Assembly: GCA_016875405.1 (NCBI GenBank)
Contig: VGRJ01000022.1
Span: 1 to 52,438, forward strand
DNA: 52,438 nucleotides
DNA from: Deltaproteobacteria bacterium
GTDB lineage: Bacteria > Myxococcota_A > Polyangia > Polyangiales > Polyangiaceae
Reading direction: 5' to 3'
Below, piece by piece: positions 43,159-51,253 of the stretch. A program made the position numbers and the translations under genes. Below the pieces are notes generated by a model, which was given only the letters and a program-made list of their open reading frames with translations, searched no databases and was not told the origin of the DNA. The stretch's first letter is position 1. Every line of letters starts with the position of its first letter.

Positions 43159-44004
43159 TCACTTCACGCCGACGATGTAGACGAGCCAGCCCGGCTGGTT
43201 CTCTTCGCTCTCGGAGAGGCGGTACTCGTCCTCGTCGGTCGGGTCCCACCAGACCTGGGTGTCGCGGAAGCCTGCTTCGAGGAGGCACTCGCGGATCTCG
43301 GGGATCGTCCAGAGGCGCCAATCGTACGTAAAAGCCTCGCGAATTTCCGAGCCGTCACGGAAGCGAAAGTGGATGTGGCAAAGGATCTCGTTCGCGATCG
43401 GGTTGTAGCGAGCGTGCTCCCACACGTAGGTAAAGCCGCCCTTGCAGCGCCGGCTCTCGACGCTCGGGACGATGGCCTCGGTGCCCCCGAACAGGTCGCA
43501 GAAAAAGAGACCGTCGCGATCGAGGGCCTCGTACGCCTTGCGGAAATACGCGACGAGCTCCTGTCGCTTCTTGAAGATTAGGTAGCTGAAGTTGAAGGCC
43601 CCGACGACGTCGACCTTCGGGCCCGCGTACTCGAGCACGTTGGCTCGTGCGAGGGTCACGCGCGCCTGCACCTGCTCCGGCTCGGGCGCGAGCACGTTCG
43701 CGCGTCCCCACGCGAGCGGCTCGGGATCGATGTCGACACCGATGGCCGTCCGCGCGCGATGGCCCTTCGCCCAGGCGGTCGCGAGATGCGCGGTCGCGCA
43801 GAAATCCTCGCGGAAGCTCTGCGCGGCGCGTCCTCGGGTGCGCTTGAACACGCGCTGAATGAACGCGATCTCGGGCTCTGGATCCTGCACCGCGCGCTGG
43901 TAGAGGACGTAGCGGTCCGCGCGGCTCGCGAGGGTCGGTCGGCCCTTCGCGGTTCGGGCAGTGGAGCGGGTTCGCGCGCGCTTCGAGGGTCGCTTCGGGC
44001 TCAT
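43159..44004 (-). CDS. Class I SAM-dependent methyltransferase
   Basis: 281 residues. The first 25 are very basic (RPSKRARTRSTARTAKGR), perhaps binding RNA or DNA. Then come a Rossmann methyltransferase domain with EDFCATAHLATAWAKG, AIGVDIDPEPLAWGRAN (acidic loop), VLEYAGPKVDVVGAFNFSYL and DGLFFCDLFGG. The C-terminal 90 residues (FTYVWEHARYNPIANEILCH, FTYDWRLWTIPEIRECLLEA) resemble the small-molecule methyltransferase substrate lid. I do not recognise the substrate. A TAGGGT box ends nine bases before the ATG. It is 34 nt upstream of pcm on the same strand. Confidence 0.85.
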   Translation of the reverse strand: MSPKRPSKRARTRSTARTAKGRPTLASRADRYVLYQRAVQDPEPEIAFIQRVFKRTRGRAAQSFREDFCATAHLATAWAKGHRARTAIGVDIDPEPLAWGRANVLAPEPEQVQARVTLARANVLEYAGPKVDVVGAFNFSYLIFKKRQELVAYFRKAYEALDRDGLFFCDLFGGTEAIVPSVESRRCKGGFTYVWEHARYNPIANEILCHIHFRFRDGSEIREAFTYDWRLWTIPEIRECLLEAGFRDTQVWWDPTDEDEYRLSESEENQPGWLVYIVGVK

Positions 44005-44070
44005 CGGCTGCGCACCCTAACCGGAAGGTCGCGTCGGAGGAACCGCTCGCTTCGGTCCTTTGCCACAACG

Positions 44071-44115
44071 AAAAAAGGCGCCCCGAATCCCATCGCTCTT
44101 GGGACCCGAGGCGCC
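44071..44115 (-). terminator. Rho-independent terminator of the flagellin operon
   Basis: On the minus strand: GGCGCC arms pairing with each other, an inner TCCCA/TGGGA stem, and six T directly after the second GGCGCC. It is the best terminator in the window and lies about 205 nt past the flagellin 1 stop. Confidence 0.8.
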
Positions 44116-44225
44116 TCCCTCATCGTGCCGAGCATGCGTCGCAGGCCCATCCCTGTCGGGACGCTTCACCCGGCTCGATGCACCGCGCGCGGTGACGCGC
44201 AAGCCAATCAATCAAGAGAACGGAG

Positions 44226-44263
44226 TACGAAACAATCAAACGAGGGAATACGAAACCAAACGA
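44226..44263. repeat. Imperfect direct repeat in the flagellin 1 3' region
   Basis: Two copies of TACGAAAC-(aat)-CAAACGA, at 44226-44243 and 44249-44263, in an A/C-rich stretch of low GC. Role unknown; it lies in the predicted 3' untranslated region of flagellin 1. Confidence 0.5.
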
Positions 44264-44319
44264 TCACACAGAGGGGTTCGACACGGATGCCACTCCGTGA
44301 CGTCTTGGGTGGTCGCGCG

Positions 44320-45150
44320 TCAACGCAGGAGCGTGAGCGCGAGCTGCGGGGCCTGGTTGGCCTGCGAGAGGACCGAGGACCCCGCCTGAAGGAGCACCTG
44401 CGAGCGGGCGAGCTGCGACGTCTCCTCGGCGATGTCCACATCGCGAATCGCGCTGTTGGCCGCCTCTATGCTCGTGCGAATCGTCTGCACGCTCGAGATC
44501 GCGACCTGCAGCCGGTTCACGACGGCGCCAAACGTTGCGCGGTTGGTCAGCACCGACGTGAGCGCGGCGTCGACCGAGTCGATCGCGGCGAACGCCGTCG
44601 AGCCGTCGGAGCCGCCGATCGACACGCTGCTGAGACCGAGCGCGGAGGCCGACACCCCACCGAAGCCGAGCGCGATCACGTCGTTCGAGGTCGTGCCGAT
44701 GCCGACCTGGAAGTCGATCGACTGCGCCGTGCCGCCAAGGAGGACCGTGCCGTTGAACTGGGTGGTGTTGGCGAGGCGGTCGACCTCGTCCTTCAGCAGC
44801 TGAAACTCGGTGTCGAGGTAGCCGCGGTCGGTCGAGGAGAGGTCACCGCTCGCCGCCTGGACCGCGAGCTCGCGCATCCGGACGACGATCCCGCCGATCT
44901 GGCCGAGCCCGCTCTCCGCGGTGTTCGCCATGCCGACGGCGTTGCGGGTGTTGCGCTCGACCACGGTGTAGCTGCGGATTTGAGCCCGCAGGTTCTCGCT
45001 CACGGCGAGGCCCGCGGCGTCGTCCGACGCGGTGTTGATGCGGAAGCCGCTCGAGAGGCGCGTGTAAGTGCGCTGGAGCTGCTCTTGTGACTGCCCGAGC
45101 GCGTACTGCGCTCGTAGCGACGCGATGTTGCTTGTAATGACTACTGGCAT
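44320..45150 (-). CDS. fliC: Flagellin (second in tandem)
   Basis: 276 residues from ATG 45150, with the ribosome-binding site GGAGGGG seven bases before it. The N-terminal D0/D1 helices are canonical: MPVVITSNIASLRAQ, RLSSGFRINTASDDAAGLAV, and the C-terminal D0 helix IRDVDIAEETSQLARSQVLL with QANQAPQLALTLL. Between them is only a short linker, so the variable surface domains D2/D3 are absent, as in compact flagellins. Secreted by the flagellar type III apparatus without a signal peptide. About 70% similar to the upstream flagellin by eye, which suggests gene duplication. The longer frame upstream of the ATG is a GC-rich leader without family similarity. Confidence 0.95.
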   Translation of the reverse strand: MPVVITSNIASLRAQYALGQSQEQLQRTYTRLSSGFRINTASDDAAGLAVSENLRAQIRSYTVVERNTRNAVGMANTAESGLGQIGGIVVRMRELAVQAASGDLSSTDRGYLDTEFQLLKDEVDRLANTTQFNGTVLLGGTAQSIDFQVGIGTTSNDVIALGFGGVSASALGLSSVSIGGSDGSTAFAAIDSVDAALTSVLTNRATFGAVVNRLQVAISSVQTIRTSIEAANSAIRDVDIAEETSQLARSQVLLQAGSSVLSQANQAPQLALTLLR

Positions 45151-45672
45151 GACTCGACCCCTCCGATCGTCGTGCGTTTCGTAAATGGCTGGTTCATTGA
45201 CTCGTTCCCGTTCGCGCCGCGGAGCGTCGCGGCGAAGTCTGCGCCTCGAGGAGCGGCGCGCCCTAGCCGACGCGTCGCTGCCTCGAGGTCGGAGGCCGAA
45301 AGCGACTGGCGGTACGCTGCCTCCTCGGATCCGGTATTTCCGGGTCCGCCACGACGGACGCCGGTCTCCCGTCGTCCGCCGCTCACCGCCCCTTACACGC
45401 CTCGCTCGGCCATCCCTGTCCGGCGGGCCGCGCGGAGCGGCTCCCGTGGGCGAGGTCGTGACGCCATCCCTGATCGTCACGCCGCGCGCCGCGGGCTTGG
45501 TCTCTCCCCCGGGGTCTCGGTTCGTCTTCGAGCGAGAGCTCGAGCGACCTGCCTCGGCGGTTCTTGTTCCACCTCGTCGCCCGTCGCCCTTCGAAAGGGC
45601 GGGGGAGCTACGCGCCGTCACCCTGGAGCGGCGCGTAGCGTCCCGCGGGGAGTGGTGGGAACGTGTATGGGG
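45151..45672. other. 522-nt spacer between the two flagellins
   Basis: No gene is supported here; open frames are GC-rich artefacts. Two hairpins lie just after flagellin 2 when read on the minus strand: a perfect 10-bp stem GCTACGCGCC...GGCGCGTAGC at 45607-45639, then a 7-bp stem at 45585-45601 (CGCCCTT-CGA-AAGGGCG). Neither has a T run, so they may be processing or stability elements, or weak terminators. The ribosome-binding site of flagellin 1 is at 45158-45164. No clear promoter for flagellin 1 is seen. Confidence 0.6.
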
Positions 45673-46506
45673 TCAGCGGCCGAGCAGCTGCAAGGCGAGC
45701 TGAGGGGCCTGGTTCGCCTGGGACAGAACCGAGGCGCCGGCCTGGAGGAGCACCTGGGAGCGCGCGAGCTGCGCGGTCTCCTCGGCGATGTCCACGTCGC
45801 GGATCGCGCTGTTCGCGGCCGCGATGTTCGTGCGGATGGCCGCCGTGTTGGCGACCGAGATCTGGAGGCGGTTCGTCGCGGCACCGAAAGCAGCGCGAAG
45901 GGTCGACACGCTCTGGATCGCGGAGTCGACGAAGTCGATCGCGGCGACGGCCGCGGTGGAGTCCGAGCCGGCGACGTTGACGTTGCTGAGGCCGATGTTC
46001 GACGCGGTGACGCCGCCGAAACCGAGCGTGATCACGTCGTTTGACGTCGTTCCGACGCCGACCTGGAAATCGATCGACACGGCCGTTCCACCGAGGAGGA
46101 TGGTGCCATTGAACTCGGTCGAGTTCGCGAGGCGGTCGATCTCGTCCTTCAGGAGCTGAAACTCGGTGTCGAGGTAGCCGCGGTCCGTCGACGTCAGGTC
46201 GCCGTTCGCGCTCTGCACCGCGAGCTCACGCATGCGCAGCACGATGCCGCTAACCTGGCCAAGGCCGCCTTCGGCCACGACCGTCATGCTGATCGCGTTG
46301 TTCGTATTCCGCTCAGCGACGGCGTAGCTCCGGACCTTGCCGCGCAAGCTCTCGCTGATGGCGAGGCCCGCGGCGTCGTCGGCGGCCGTGTTGATGCGGA
46401 AACCGCTGGAGAGGCGATAAAACGTCCCCTGGAGACGGCTTTGAGTGTTGTTCAGGGCATCCTGCGCACGCAGCGATGCCACGTTCGTATTGATGACGAG
46501 CGGCAT
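45673..46506 (-). CDS. fliC: Flagellin (first in tandem) with structured leader
   Basis: 277 residues from ATG 46506. MPLVINTNVASLRAQ, RLSSGFRINTAADDAAGLAI and the D0 C-terminus IRDVDIAEETAQLARSQVLL with QANQAPQLALQLLGR are canonical; the middle is a compact D1 with no D2/D3. It is exported to build the filament. The ribosome-binding site AGGGAG is eight bases from the ATG and lies in one arm of a perfect 12-bp inverted repeat (see 46508-46593), which suggests that translation is off unless the hairpin is opened. The divergent two-component genes begin 200 nt away. Confidence 0.95.
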   Translation of the reverse strand: MPLVINTNVASLRAQDALNNTQSRLQGTFYRLSSGFRINTAADDAAGLAISESLRGKVRSYAVAERNTNNAISMTVVAEGGLGQVSGIVLRMRELAVQSANGDLTSTDRGYLDTEFQLLKDEIDRLANSTEFNGTILLGGTAVSIDFQVGVGTTSNDVITLGFGGVTASNIGLSNVNVAGSDSTAAVAAIDFVDSAIQSVSTLRAAFGAATNRLQISVANTAAIRTNIAAANSAIRDVDIAEETAQLARSQVLLQAGASVLSQANQAPQLALQLLGR

Positions 46507-46507
46507 G

Positions 46508-46593
46508 TTTCGAACTCCCTCTTAGAGTTTCGAACGGTTCGGCCGTCATCATGACGGCGGTGGCGGGGTCGAACCGTTCTCAGGGAGTTCGAA
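46508..46593 (-). promoter_or_regulatory. Nested inverted repeat that sequesters the flagellin RBS
   Basis: Three nested perfect stems in the leader of flagellin 2's neighbour at 46506: the outer TTCGAACTCCCT/AGGGAGTTCGAA (46509-46520 and 46582-46593, 12 bp), the inner GAACGGTTCG/CGAACCGTTC (46532-46541 and 46570-46579, 10 bp), and the innermost GCCGTCAT/ATGACGGC around one base at 46550 (8 bp). In the mRNA (minus strand) the outer stem's 3' arm contains the AGGGAG ribosome-binding site eight bases before the ATG, paired with CUCCCU. Confidence 0.75.
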
Positions 46594-46705
46594 CGACCGC
46601 TTTCCGAGGTCCTTGAGAACTTTTTTTAAAACAACACTTCTAATTATTCCGCACTCTTACGTGACAACGCCTCGCCGAGCCGCCCGCTTTGCTATGGTCG
46701 CTCCC

Positions 46706-47659
46706 ATGCTTCCGGGCTTGGTCGCCGGGTCCGAGGACCACAACCGCAGCTTCCGCCGCATGCTCTATCTGCTCGTCTGGCTCGTCATCGTGCCGACGGC
46801 GATGCTGCTCGCGCTGTCGATCGTGACGCTGATCTTTTGGGGCGCGAACATGCGGATGCTGTTCGGCATCCTGGTCATGACCTTTGCGTCGTGCGTCGTC
46901 ACCGGCGGCATCCTCCTCATCGTGTTCGTGCGCCGCGAGGCGAGCCTGTCGAAGCTGCAGCTCGACTTCGTCTCGAAGGTGAGCCACGAACTGCGCACTC
47001 CACTCACCTCGATCCGCATGTTCGCCGAGATGCTCGAGGACTGCCGCGACCCCGAGCAGACGGCGACCTGCCTCGCCGTCCTTCAGAAGGAGACGACGCG
47101 CCTCAGCGAGCGCATCGAGCGGCTGCTCGACTGGGGCCGCATGGAGGCGGGGCGGCGGGTGTACGAGCTCCGACGTGAGGCTCCGCGCGCCGTCGTCGAC
47201 TCCGCGGTCGCGGCGTTCGAGACGACGCAGGTCGGGCGCCCGCGGCGGCTCGACGTCGACGTCGCCGCCGATCTCCCCGAGCTGCTCGCCGACCGCGAGG
47301 CGCTCACCGACGCGCTCGTGAACCTGCTGACGAACGCCGTGAAGTACTCGCACGAGGAACCGCGCATTCGGCTCTGGTGTCGCCGCGAAGGAGGTTGGCT
47401 GCGCTTCGGCGTCTCCGACCAGGGGATCGGCATCGCGAAGCGAGAGCACGGGCGCGTGTTCCAGAAATTTTACCGCGTCGATGACCGGCTCTCGCGAGAG
47501 GTCGAAGGCTCGGGCCTCGGACTCGCGATCGTGCGCCACGTCGCGATCGGCCATCGCGGCAAGGTCGACCTCGAGAGCGAGCCGGGCAAGGGCTCGACCT
47601 TCTCGCTGCTCCTCCCCGTCCCGACCGACGCCGAGCTCGCGGAAGGAGCCTCGACGTGA
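46706..47659 (+). CDS. Sensor histidine kinase
   Basis: 317 residues from ATG 46706. An in-frame ATG at 46694 falls inside the TATGGT -10 box, so 46706 is preferred and would be leaderless. Two transmembrane helices (LYLLVWLVIVPTAMLLALSI at about 23-42 and MLFGILVMTFASCVVTGGIL) bracket a very short loop, so no real periplasmic sensor domain is present. The kinase core follows: H-box FVSKVSHELRTPLTSIRMFA, N-box ALVNLLTNAVKYS, G1 SDQGIGIA, F-box FQKFYRVD and G2 EGSGLGLAIV. It autophosphorylates on the H-box His and passes the phosphate to the response regulator, whose GTG overlaps this stop by four bases. Confidence 0.93.
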   Translation: MLPGLVAGSEDHNRSFRRMLYLLVWLVIVPTAMLLALSIVTLIFWGANMRMLFGILVMTFASCVVTGGILLIVFVRREASLSKLQLDFVSKVSHELRTPLTSIRMFAEMLEDCRDPEQTATCLAVLQKETTRLSERIERLLDWGRMEAGRRVYELRREAPRAVVDSAVAAFETTQVGRPRRLDVDVAADLPELLADREALTDALVNLLTNAVKYSHEEPRIRLWCRREGGWLRFGVSDQGIGIAKREHGRVFQKFYRVDDRLSREVEGSGLGLAIVRHVAIGHRGKVDLESEPGKGSTFSLLLPVPTDAELAEGAST

Positions 47660-48339
47660 CCGAGGGTCGAGAGTCGGCTCGGATCCTGGTCGTCGAAGAC
47701 GACGCGTCGATCCAGCTCGGGCTGCGGATGGCCCTCGGCAAGGAGGGCTACGACGTCACCACCGCGGAAGACGGCGTTTCGGCGCTCGAGCTGCTCGCGA
47801 GCGCGGGTTTCGACCTCGTGCTGCTCGACGTCATGCTGCCGCGCCTCAACGGGTACGAGGTACTGCGCACGCTCCGCCGGGAGGGCCTGACCGTACCGGT
47901 CGTGGTGCTGTCGGCCCGCAGCGCCGAGTGGGACAAGGTCACCGGCCTCGACCTCGGCGCCGAGGACTACATCACGAAACCCTTTAGCGTGCCCGAGCTC
48001 CTCGCGCGCGTTCGCGCGGCCCTGCGCAGGCGAATGAGCCCGCTCGCCCTCACCTACGGCGACGTGTCGATCGATCCCGAGCGGCGCGAGGTGCGACGCG
48101 AGGGCGAGCTCGTCGAGCTCACTGCCACGGAGTTCAACGTGCTGTGGTCGTTGGTGCAAGCTCGAGGCCGGCCGCTGTCGCGCGCCCAGATCTTCGAGGC
48201 CGTGTGGGGCCCGCAGCACCACGGGACGCAACGGACGATCGACAACTTCGTCGCGCAGCTACGCAGCAAGCTCGAGGCGGATGCGACGGCGCCCCGGCAC
48301 CTGCTCACGGTGCGTGGCATCGGTTATCGACTCGAGTGA
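47656..48339 (+). CDS. OmpR/PhoB-family response regulator
   Basis: 227 residues from GTG 47656 (GTGA overlap with the kinase). Receiver domain at about 9-120: ILVVEDDASIQLGLRMALGK, phosphoacceptor Asp in VLLDVMLPRLNG, VVLSARS and the switch Lys in DYITKPFSV. The DNA-binding winged helix fills 130-227 (TYGDVSIDPERREVRREG, LTATEFNVLWSLVQARGR, RTIDNFVAQLRSKLE, LLTVRGIGYRLE). It probably controls envelope or motility genes; control of the adjacent flagellins is suggested only by position. Confidence 0.95.
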   Translation: MTEGRESARILVVEDDASIQLGLRMALGKEGYDVTTAEDGVSALELLASAGFDLVLLDVMLPRLNGYEVLRTLRREGLTVPVVVLSARSAEWDKVTGLDLGAEDYITKPFSVPELLARVRAALRRRMSPLALTYGDVSIDPERREVRREGELVELTATEFNVLWSLVQARGRPLSRAQIFEAVWGPQHHGTQRTIDNFVAQLRSKLEADATAPRHLLTVRGIGYRLE

Positions 48340-48350
48340 GGCGGGCCCTC

Positions 48351-49004
48351 TCAGCGCGGAGCTGGACGATGGCTCCTCAGGAGATCGAGCAGCACGGCCT
48401 TGGCGCTCGGCGGAACCTCGGGCTGCTTTGCCGCCAACATCGCCACGACGAGGTCTTCGCCGCCGCAGAAGATGAGGGTCGCGAGCGCCGCGACCTCGCC
48501 CGGCTGCCCGGTTCCGTGCGACGAGGCGCCGTACGCGCCCTTCTTGCCCTCGAGCTCGAGCCGCTCGGCGTCTTTCATTCGGCGATACTTGAGGCGCTCG
48601 GGATCGGTGTCGTCCTTCGCGGCCTGCATCTTGTCCCACTCGCGGTCGAGCGCGGAGGCGCAGGCCTCGGTGCCGTGGTCGAGCTCGTTCACCATGAGAC
48701 GGGCGTCCCCGGGGAGCTTGAAGACCCGCGCGGATTTGACCTCCTTCGGCAGCTCGCCGGGGGAGTCGACCGGGGTGAGGCCGGGCGGCAGCATCAGGGT
48801 CGCTCCGCTCGTCAGGAGGAGTTTCGCGGGGACCGACGTGGGACCCGCGGTCGCGCCCGACGTGGGACTCAGCGCAGGCTCCGCCGTCGACGCAAGCGGC
48901 CGACGCTGGGCTTCGACCGAGGCCGCGGCGTCGGGGACGCGGCGCTGCTCTACGGGCGTGTCGCAAGCGGCGAGGGCGAGGAGGAGGGCGAGGGCGGCGC
49001 GCAT
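48351..49004 (-). CDS. Uncharacterised lipoprotein
   Basis: 217 residues from ATG 49004, preceded by AAGGA. The signal MRAALALLLALAAC ends in a good lipobox. A 50-residue Ser/Pro/Ala linker follows, then a 110-residue domain of mixed alpha/beta content (LTSGATLMLPPGLTPVDSPG, KVFKLPGDARLMVNELDHGT, CASALDREWDKMQAAKDD). It has two cysteines outside the lipobox, possibly a disulphide. I do not recognise a family. It faces the LOG-family gene on the same strand, 51 nt apart, and converges on the response regulator. Confidence 0.65.
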   Translation of the reverse strand: MRAALALLLALAACDTPVEQRRVPDAAASVEAQRRPLASTAEPALSPTSGATAGPTSVPAKLLLTSGATLMLPPGLTPVDSPGELPKEVKSARVFKLPGDARLMVNELDHGTEACASALDREWDKMQAAKDDTDPERLKYRRMKDAERLELEGKKGAYGASSHGTGQPGEVAALATLIFCGGEDLVVAMLAAKQPEVPPSAKAVLLDLLRSHRPAPR

Positions 49005-49055
49005 GGTCGCATCCTTCCTCACGGGTAGAGCCGTGTCCAATCGACGACGGTGGCG

Positions 49056-49652
49056 TCAGCGTCGGACGCGCCGCGCGAGGTCGTCGAAGGTCGGAACGCG
49101 GCACGTCGCGAGCCTCTCGATGAGGGCGCCCGGCTCGGTCGCCGCCTGCAGCATCTCGCGGTGTGGCGGCCGCACGAAGCCCTGCTCGGCCGCGTGCTCG
49201 AGGAACGCGAGGAGCCCGTCGTAGAACCCGTGCGCATTCAAGAGCCCGACCGGCTTGTCATGGTAGCCGAGCTGCGTCCACGTCGTCGCCTCGAAGATCT
49301 CCTCGAGAGTCCCGAAGCCGCCTGGAAGCGCCACGAACCCATCGGAGCGCTCGGCCATCCGGAGCTTCCTCTCGTGCATGGTGCGGACCACCTCGAGGGT
49401 CGTCACGCCCTCGTGCGCGAGCTCGAGCTCGAACAGCTTCTCGGGGATCACCCCGTGCACCCGCCCGCCCGCCGCGAGCGCCGCGTCGGCGACGGCACCC
49501 ATCAAGCCGACGTGGCCACCCCCGAAGACGACGTCGATGCCGCGGGCCGCGAGGGCCGTGCCCATCGCGCGCGCGACGTCGAGCCAGCGCGGGTCCACCT
49601 CGTTGCTCGAGCCGCAGTACACGCAGAGGCTACGAAAGCGCCGCTCGGCCAC
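49056..49652 (-). CDS. LOG-family (TIGR00730) cytokinin-type phosphoribohydrolase
   Basis: 198 residues. Rossmann-like fold with the family signature PGGFGTLEEIFE and the RxxxxMHERK motif (VVRTMHERKLRMAE); also SLCVYCGSSNEVD at the N-terminus, VVFGGGHVGLMGAVADAAL and GVIPEKLFELE. LOG enzymes hydrolyse nucleoside 5'-monophosphates to base and ribose-5-phosphate. In plants the products are cytokinins; in bacteria the physiological substrate is mostly unknown. Cytoplasmic; the gene is not operonic with a clear partner. Confidence 0.93.
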   Translation of the reverse strand: MAERRFRSLCVYCGSSNEVDPRWLDVARAMGTALAARGIDVVFGGGHVGLMGAVADAALAAGGRVHGVIPEKLFELELAHEGVTTLEVVRTMHERKLRMAERSDGFVALPGGFGTLEEIFEATTWTQLGYHDKPVGLLNAHGFYDGLLAFLEHAAEQGFVRPPHREMLQAATEPGALIERLATCRVPTFDDLARRVRR

Positions 49653-49670
49653 GTCGCACCTCGCGGGTCA

Positions 49671-51179
49671 TCAAAAAAAGTAGCGCATGTCGAACTGCGC
49701 GGCGAAGACGAACGCTCGGGGATCGGTCTCGGCGTTCTGCATCGAGCGCGCGGAGTCCCGGTTGAAGTTCGCCCCAGCGATCCAACCGAGCATGAGGTCG
49801 CGCCGCCCGGTGTAATACAGGCCAGCGTTCATGCGATGACTGCCCGCGCTCACCACGGTGCCATCGACGACGCCGAACTCGGTGTTGGCCGAGTACGTGC
49901 TCTTGTCGAGCTGGTAGCGGTACTCGAACGTCAACCCAAGCGGGACCTTCGGGTAGAAATTGAGCGATGGAGCGACGCCGATGTGAAAGGCGAGATCGCT
50001 CGCGTCGAGGCTCGTCGACTCCCCCCCGCCGCTCGGCAGGGTCACCGCCGTGGACGCGCCCTCGAGGCCGAGCGACACCTGGAAGCCTGCGTAGCGACCG
50101 AGCGCCTGTCCGTACGCCACCGACGCGCCGCCGCCGTTGCGCTGCCGCTTGGCCGTGATGTCCTCGTCGGTCACGACGCAGACGATCTGGGCGGCCGCGA
50201 GGCAGTTCGCGAGGTCCTGCGCGGCAGTCGGGTCCGAGACCACATCCTCGAGGCGCTCGCTCACGTTGACGAGCAGGCCGAGCGGCAAGGCGCGAATGCC
50301 CTGCTGAAAGCTCGCGTGAGCGCGGAGGGCGAGCTGGCTGCCCGTTCGCTCGCTCCGAAGGACGCGGATCTTCGCGTTGGGGCGAAAATCGAAGCTGCCG
50401 CCTCCACCCCAGGTGAAGAGCGAGAGGCCGTTCGAGCCGACCTCGGCTAGGTAATCCGCGTCGAGCCCGAAGCTGAAGTACTCCGACGGACGAAAATCGA
50501 CGCCGTAGTTGAGCTTCACGAACGAGATGTTGCGGTCGAACGTCTCGGTCGAGGTCCCACCAGGGGTGGTCGGCGACGGGATGCGGACCGACACGCCCGG
50601 CTGGTGGAAGAACTCGACGCTCGAGCCGACGTACATATTGCCGACGACGAACGGGCTGTCGACGAGACGCGTCAGCGGGAACGTGTGACCGAGGAGGGTA
50701 CGACCGCCCGCTTGCTCGGTCTCGCCCTCGACCATCCCGGGGAGCGGCTTCGCAGCGGCCACGCGATTGACATCCGTCAACCCATTCGCGGGAAGCGGCG
50801 CGAAGGCTGGCGGAGCGGCAGGGTCGTAGGGATCCGTCCCAGGTGCCGTAGGGGCCGGCGCGACCGTGGCCGGCGCGCCCCATGGCGCCGGGTTGAATGG
50901 CGGCGCGGGTGGCACGGCGACCGACGGCGGGGCCGGCGGCGAGGCCCACTGCACACACCTTCCGGCCGCGTCGGAGAGCACGCAAGGGTTCGGGGCTTGC
51001 AGCGGTGCCCCGCCGAGGGGCGCCCAGCCCGGGAGAGGCGCGGCGGGGGCGGGCACGGGCGGCGGCGCGACGACCGGGTCGACACCGGGCGCTTGGGCGA
51101 ATGCCGGGGAGGATACGACGAGGCCCACGACGGCAGAGGCGGCGAGGAGTCGGGACGACGTACGTTGGTGTCGGCGCAT
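49671..51179 (-). CDS. Outer membrane beta-barrel protein
   Basis: 502 residues from ATG 51179. A cleavable signal peptide is evident (LLAASAVVGLVVSSPAFAQA). A 150-residue Pro/Ala linker with two cysteines follows, then about 300 residues of alternating hydrophobic and polar strands with aromatic belt residues, for example NISFVKLNYGVDFRPSEYFS, LGLTFEYRYQLDKSTY and RMNAGLYYTGRRDLMLG. It ends in AQFDMRYFF, a terminal-Phe signal recognised by the BAM complex. No named family. The Pro-rich N-terminus would project into the periplasm or cross the cell wall. It is monocistronic. Confidence 0.85.
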   Translation of the reverse strand: MRRHQRTSSRLLAASAVVGLVVSSPAFAQAPGVDPVVAPPPVPAPAAPLPGWAPLGGAPLQAPNPCVLSDAAGRCVQWASPPAPPSVAVPPAPPFNPAPWGAPATVAPAPTAPGTDPYDPAAPPAFAPLPANGLTDVNRVAAAKPLPGMVEGETEQAGGRTLLGHTFPLTRLVDSPFVVGNMYVGSSVEFFHQPGVSVRIPSPTTPGGTSTETFDRNISFVKLNYGVDFRPSEYFSFGLDADYLAEVGSNGLSLFTWGGGGSFDFRPNAKIRVLRSERTGSQLALRAHASFQQGIRALPLGLLVNVSERLEDVVSDPTAAQDLANCLAAAQIVCVVTDEDITAKRQRNGGGASVAYGQALGRYAGFQVSLGLEGASTAVTLPSGGGESTSLDASDLAFHIGVAPSLNFYPKVPLGLTFEYRYQLDKSTYSANTEFGVVDGTVVSAGSHRMNAGLYYTGRRDLMLGWIAGANFNRDSARSMQNAETDPRAFVFAAQFDMRYFF

Positions 51180-51253
51180 GCGAAGCTCCGAGAGGTGGGC
51201 GTTCGAGAGGAGGGGCTGCTGGGACCGTGGGATGTGTCGATTCCGACGAGCGT

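Larger units (their letters stand above)
44005..44319. other. 315-nt region after flagellin 1
   Basis: No gene is seen. It holds a strong leftward terminator at 44071-44115, the promoter of the methyltransferase gene just left of it, and an A/C-rich, unusually low-GC stretch at 44203-44290 with an imperfect direct repeat (44226-44263). The flagellin 1 transcript would therefore have a 3' untranslated region of about 200 nt. Confidence 0.6.

Noticed and set aside
45305-45325. Sigma-54-like TGGC...GC element
   Set aside because: The GG-to-GC spacing is nine rather than ten and it points rightward, away from both flagellins.
45151-45621. N-terminal extension of flagellin 1 to about 433 residues
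   Set aside because: Flagellins begin with the short M-x-x-V-I-x-x-N-x-A-S-L-R motif, present at 45150 with a good RBS. The extension is Arg-rich without homology and covers the spacer.
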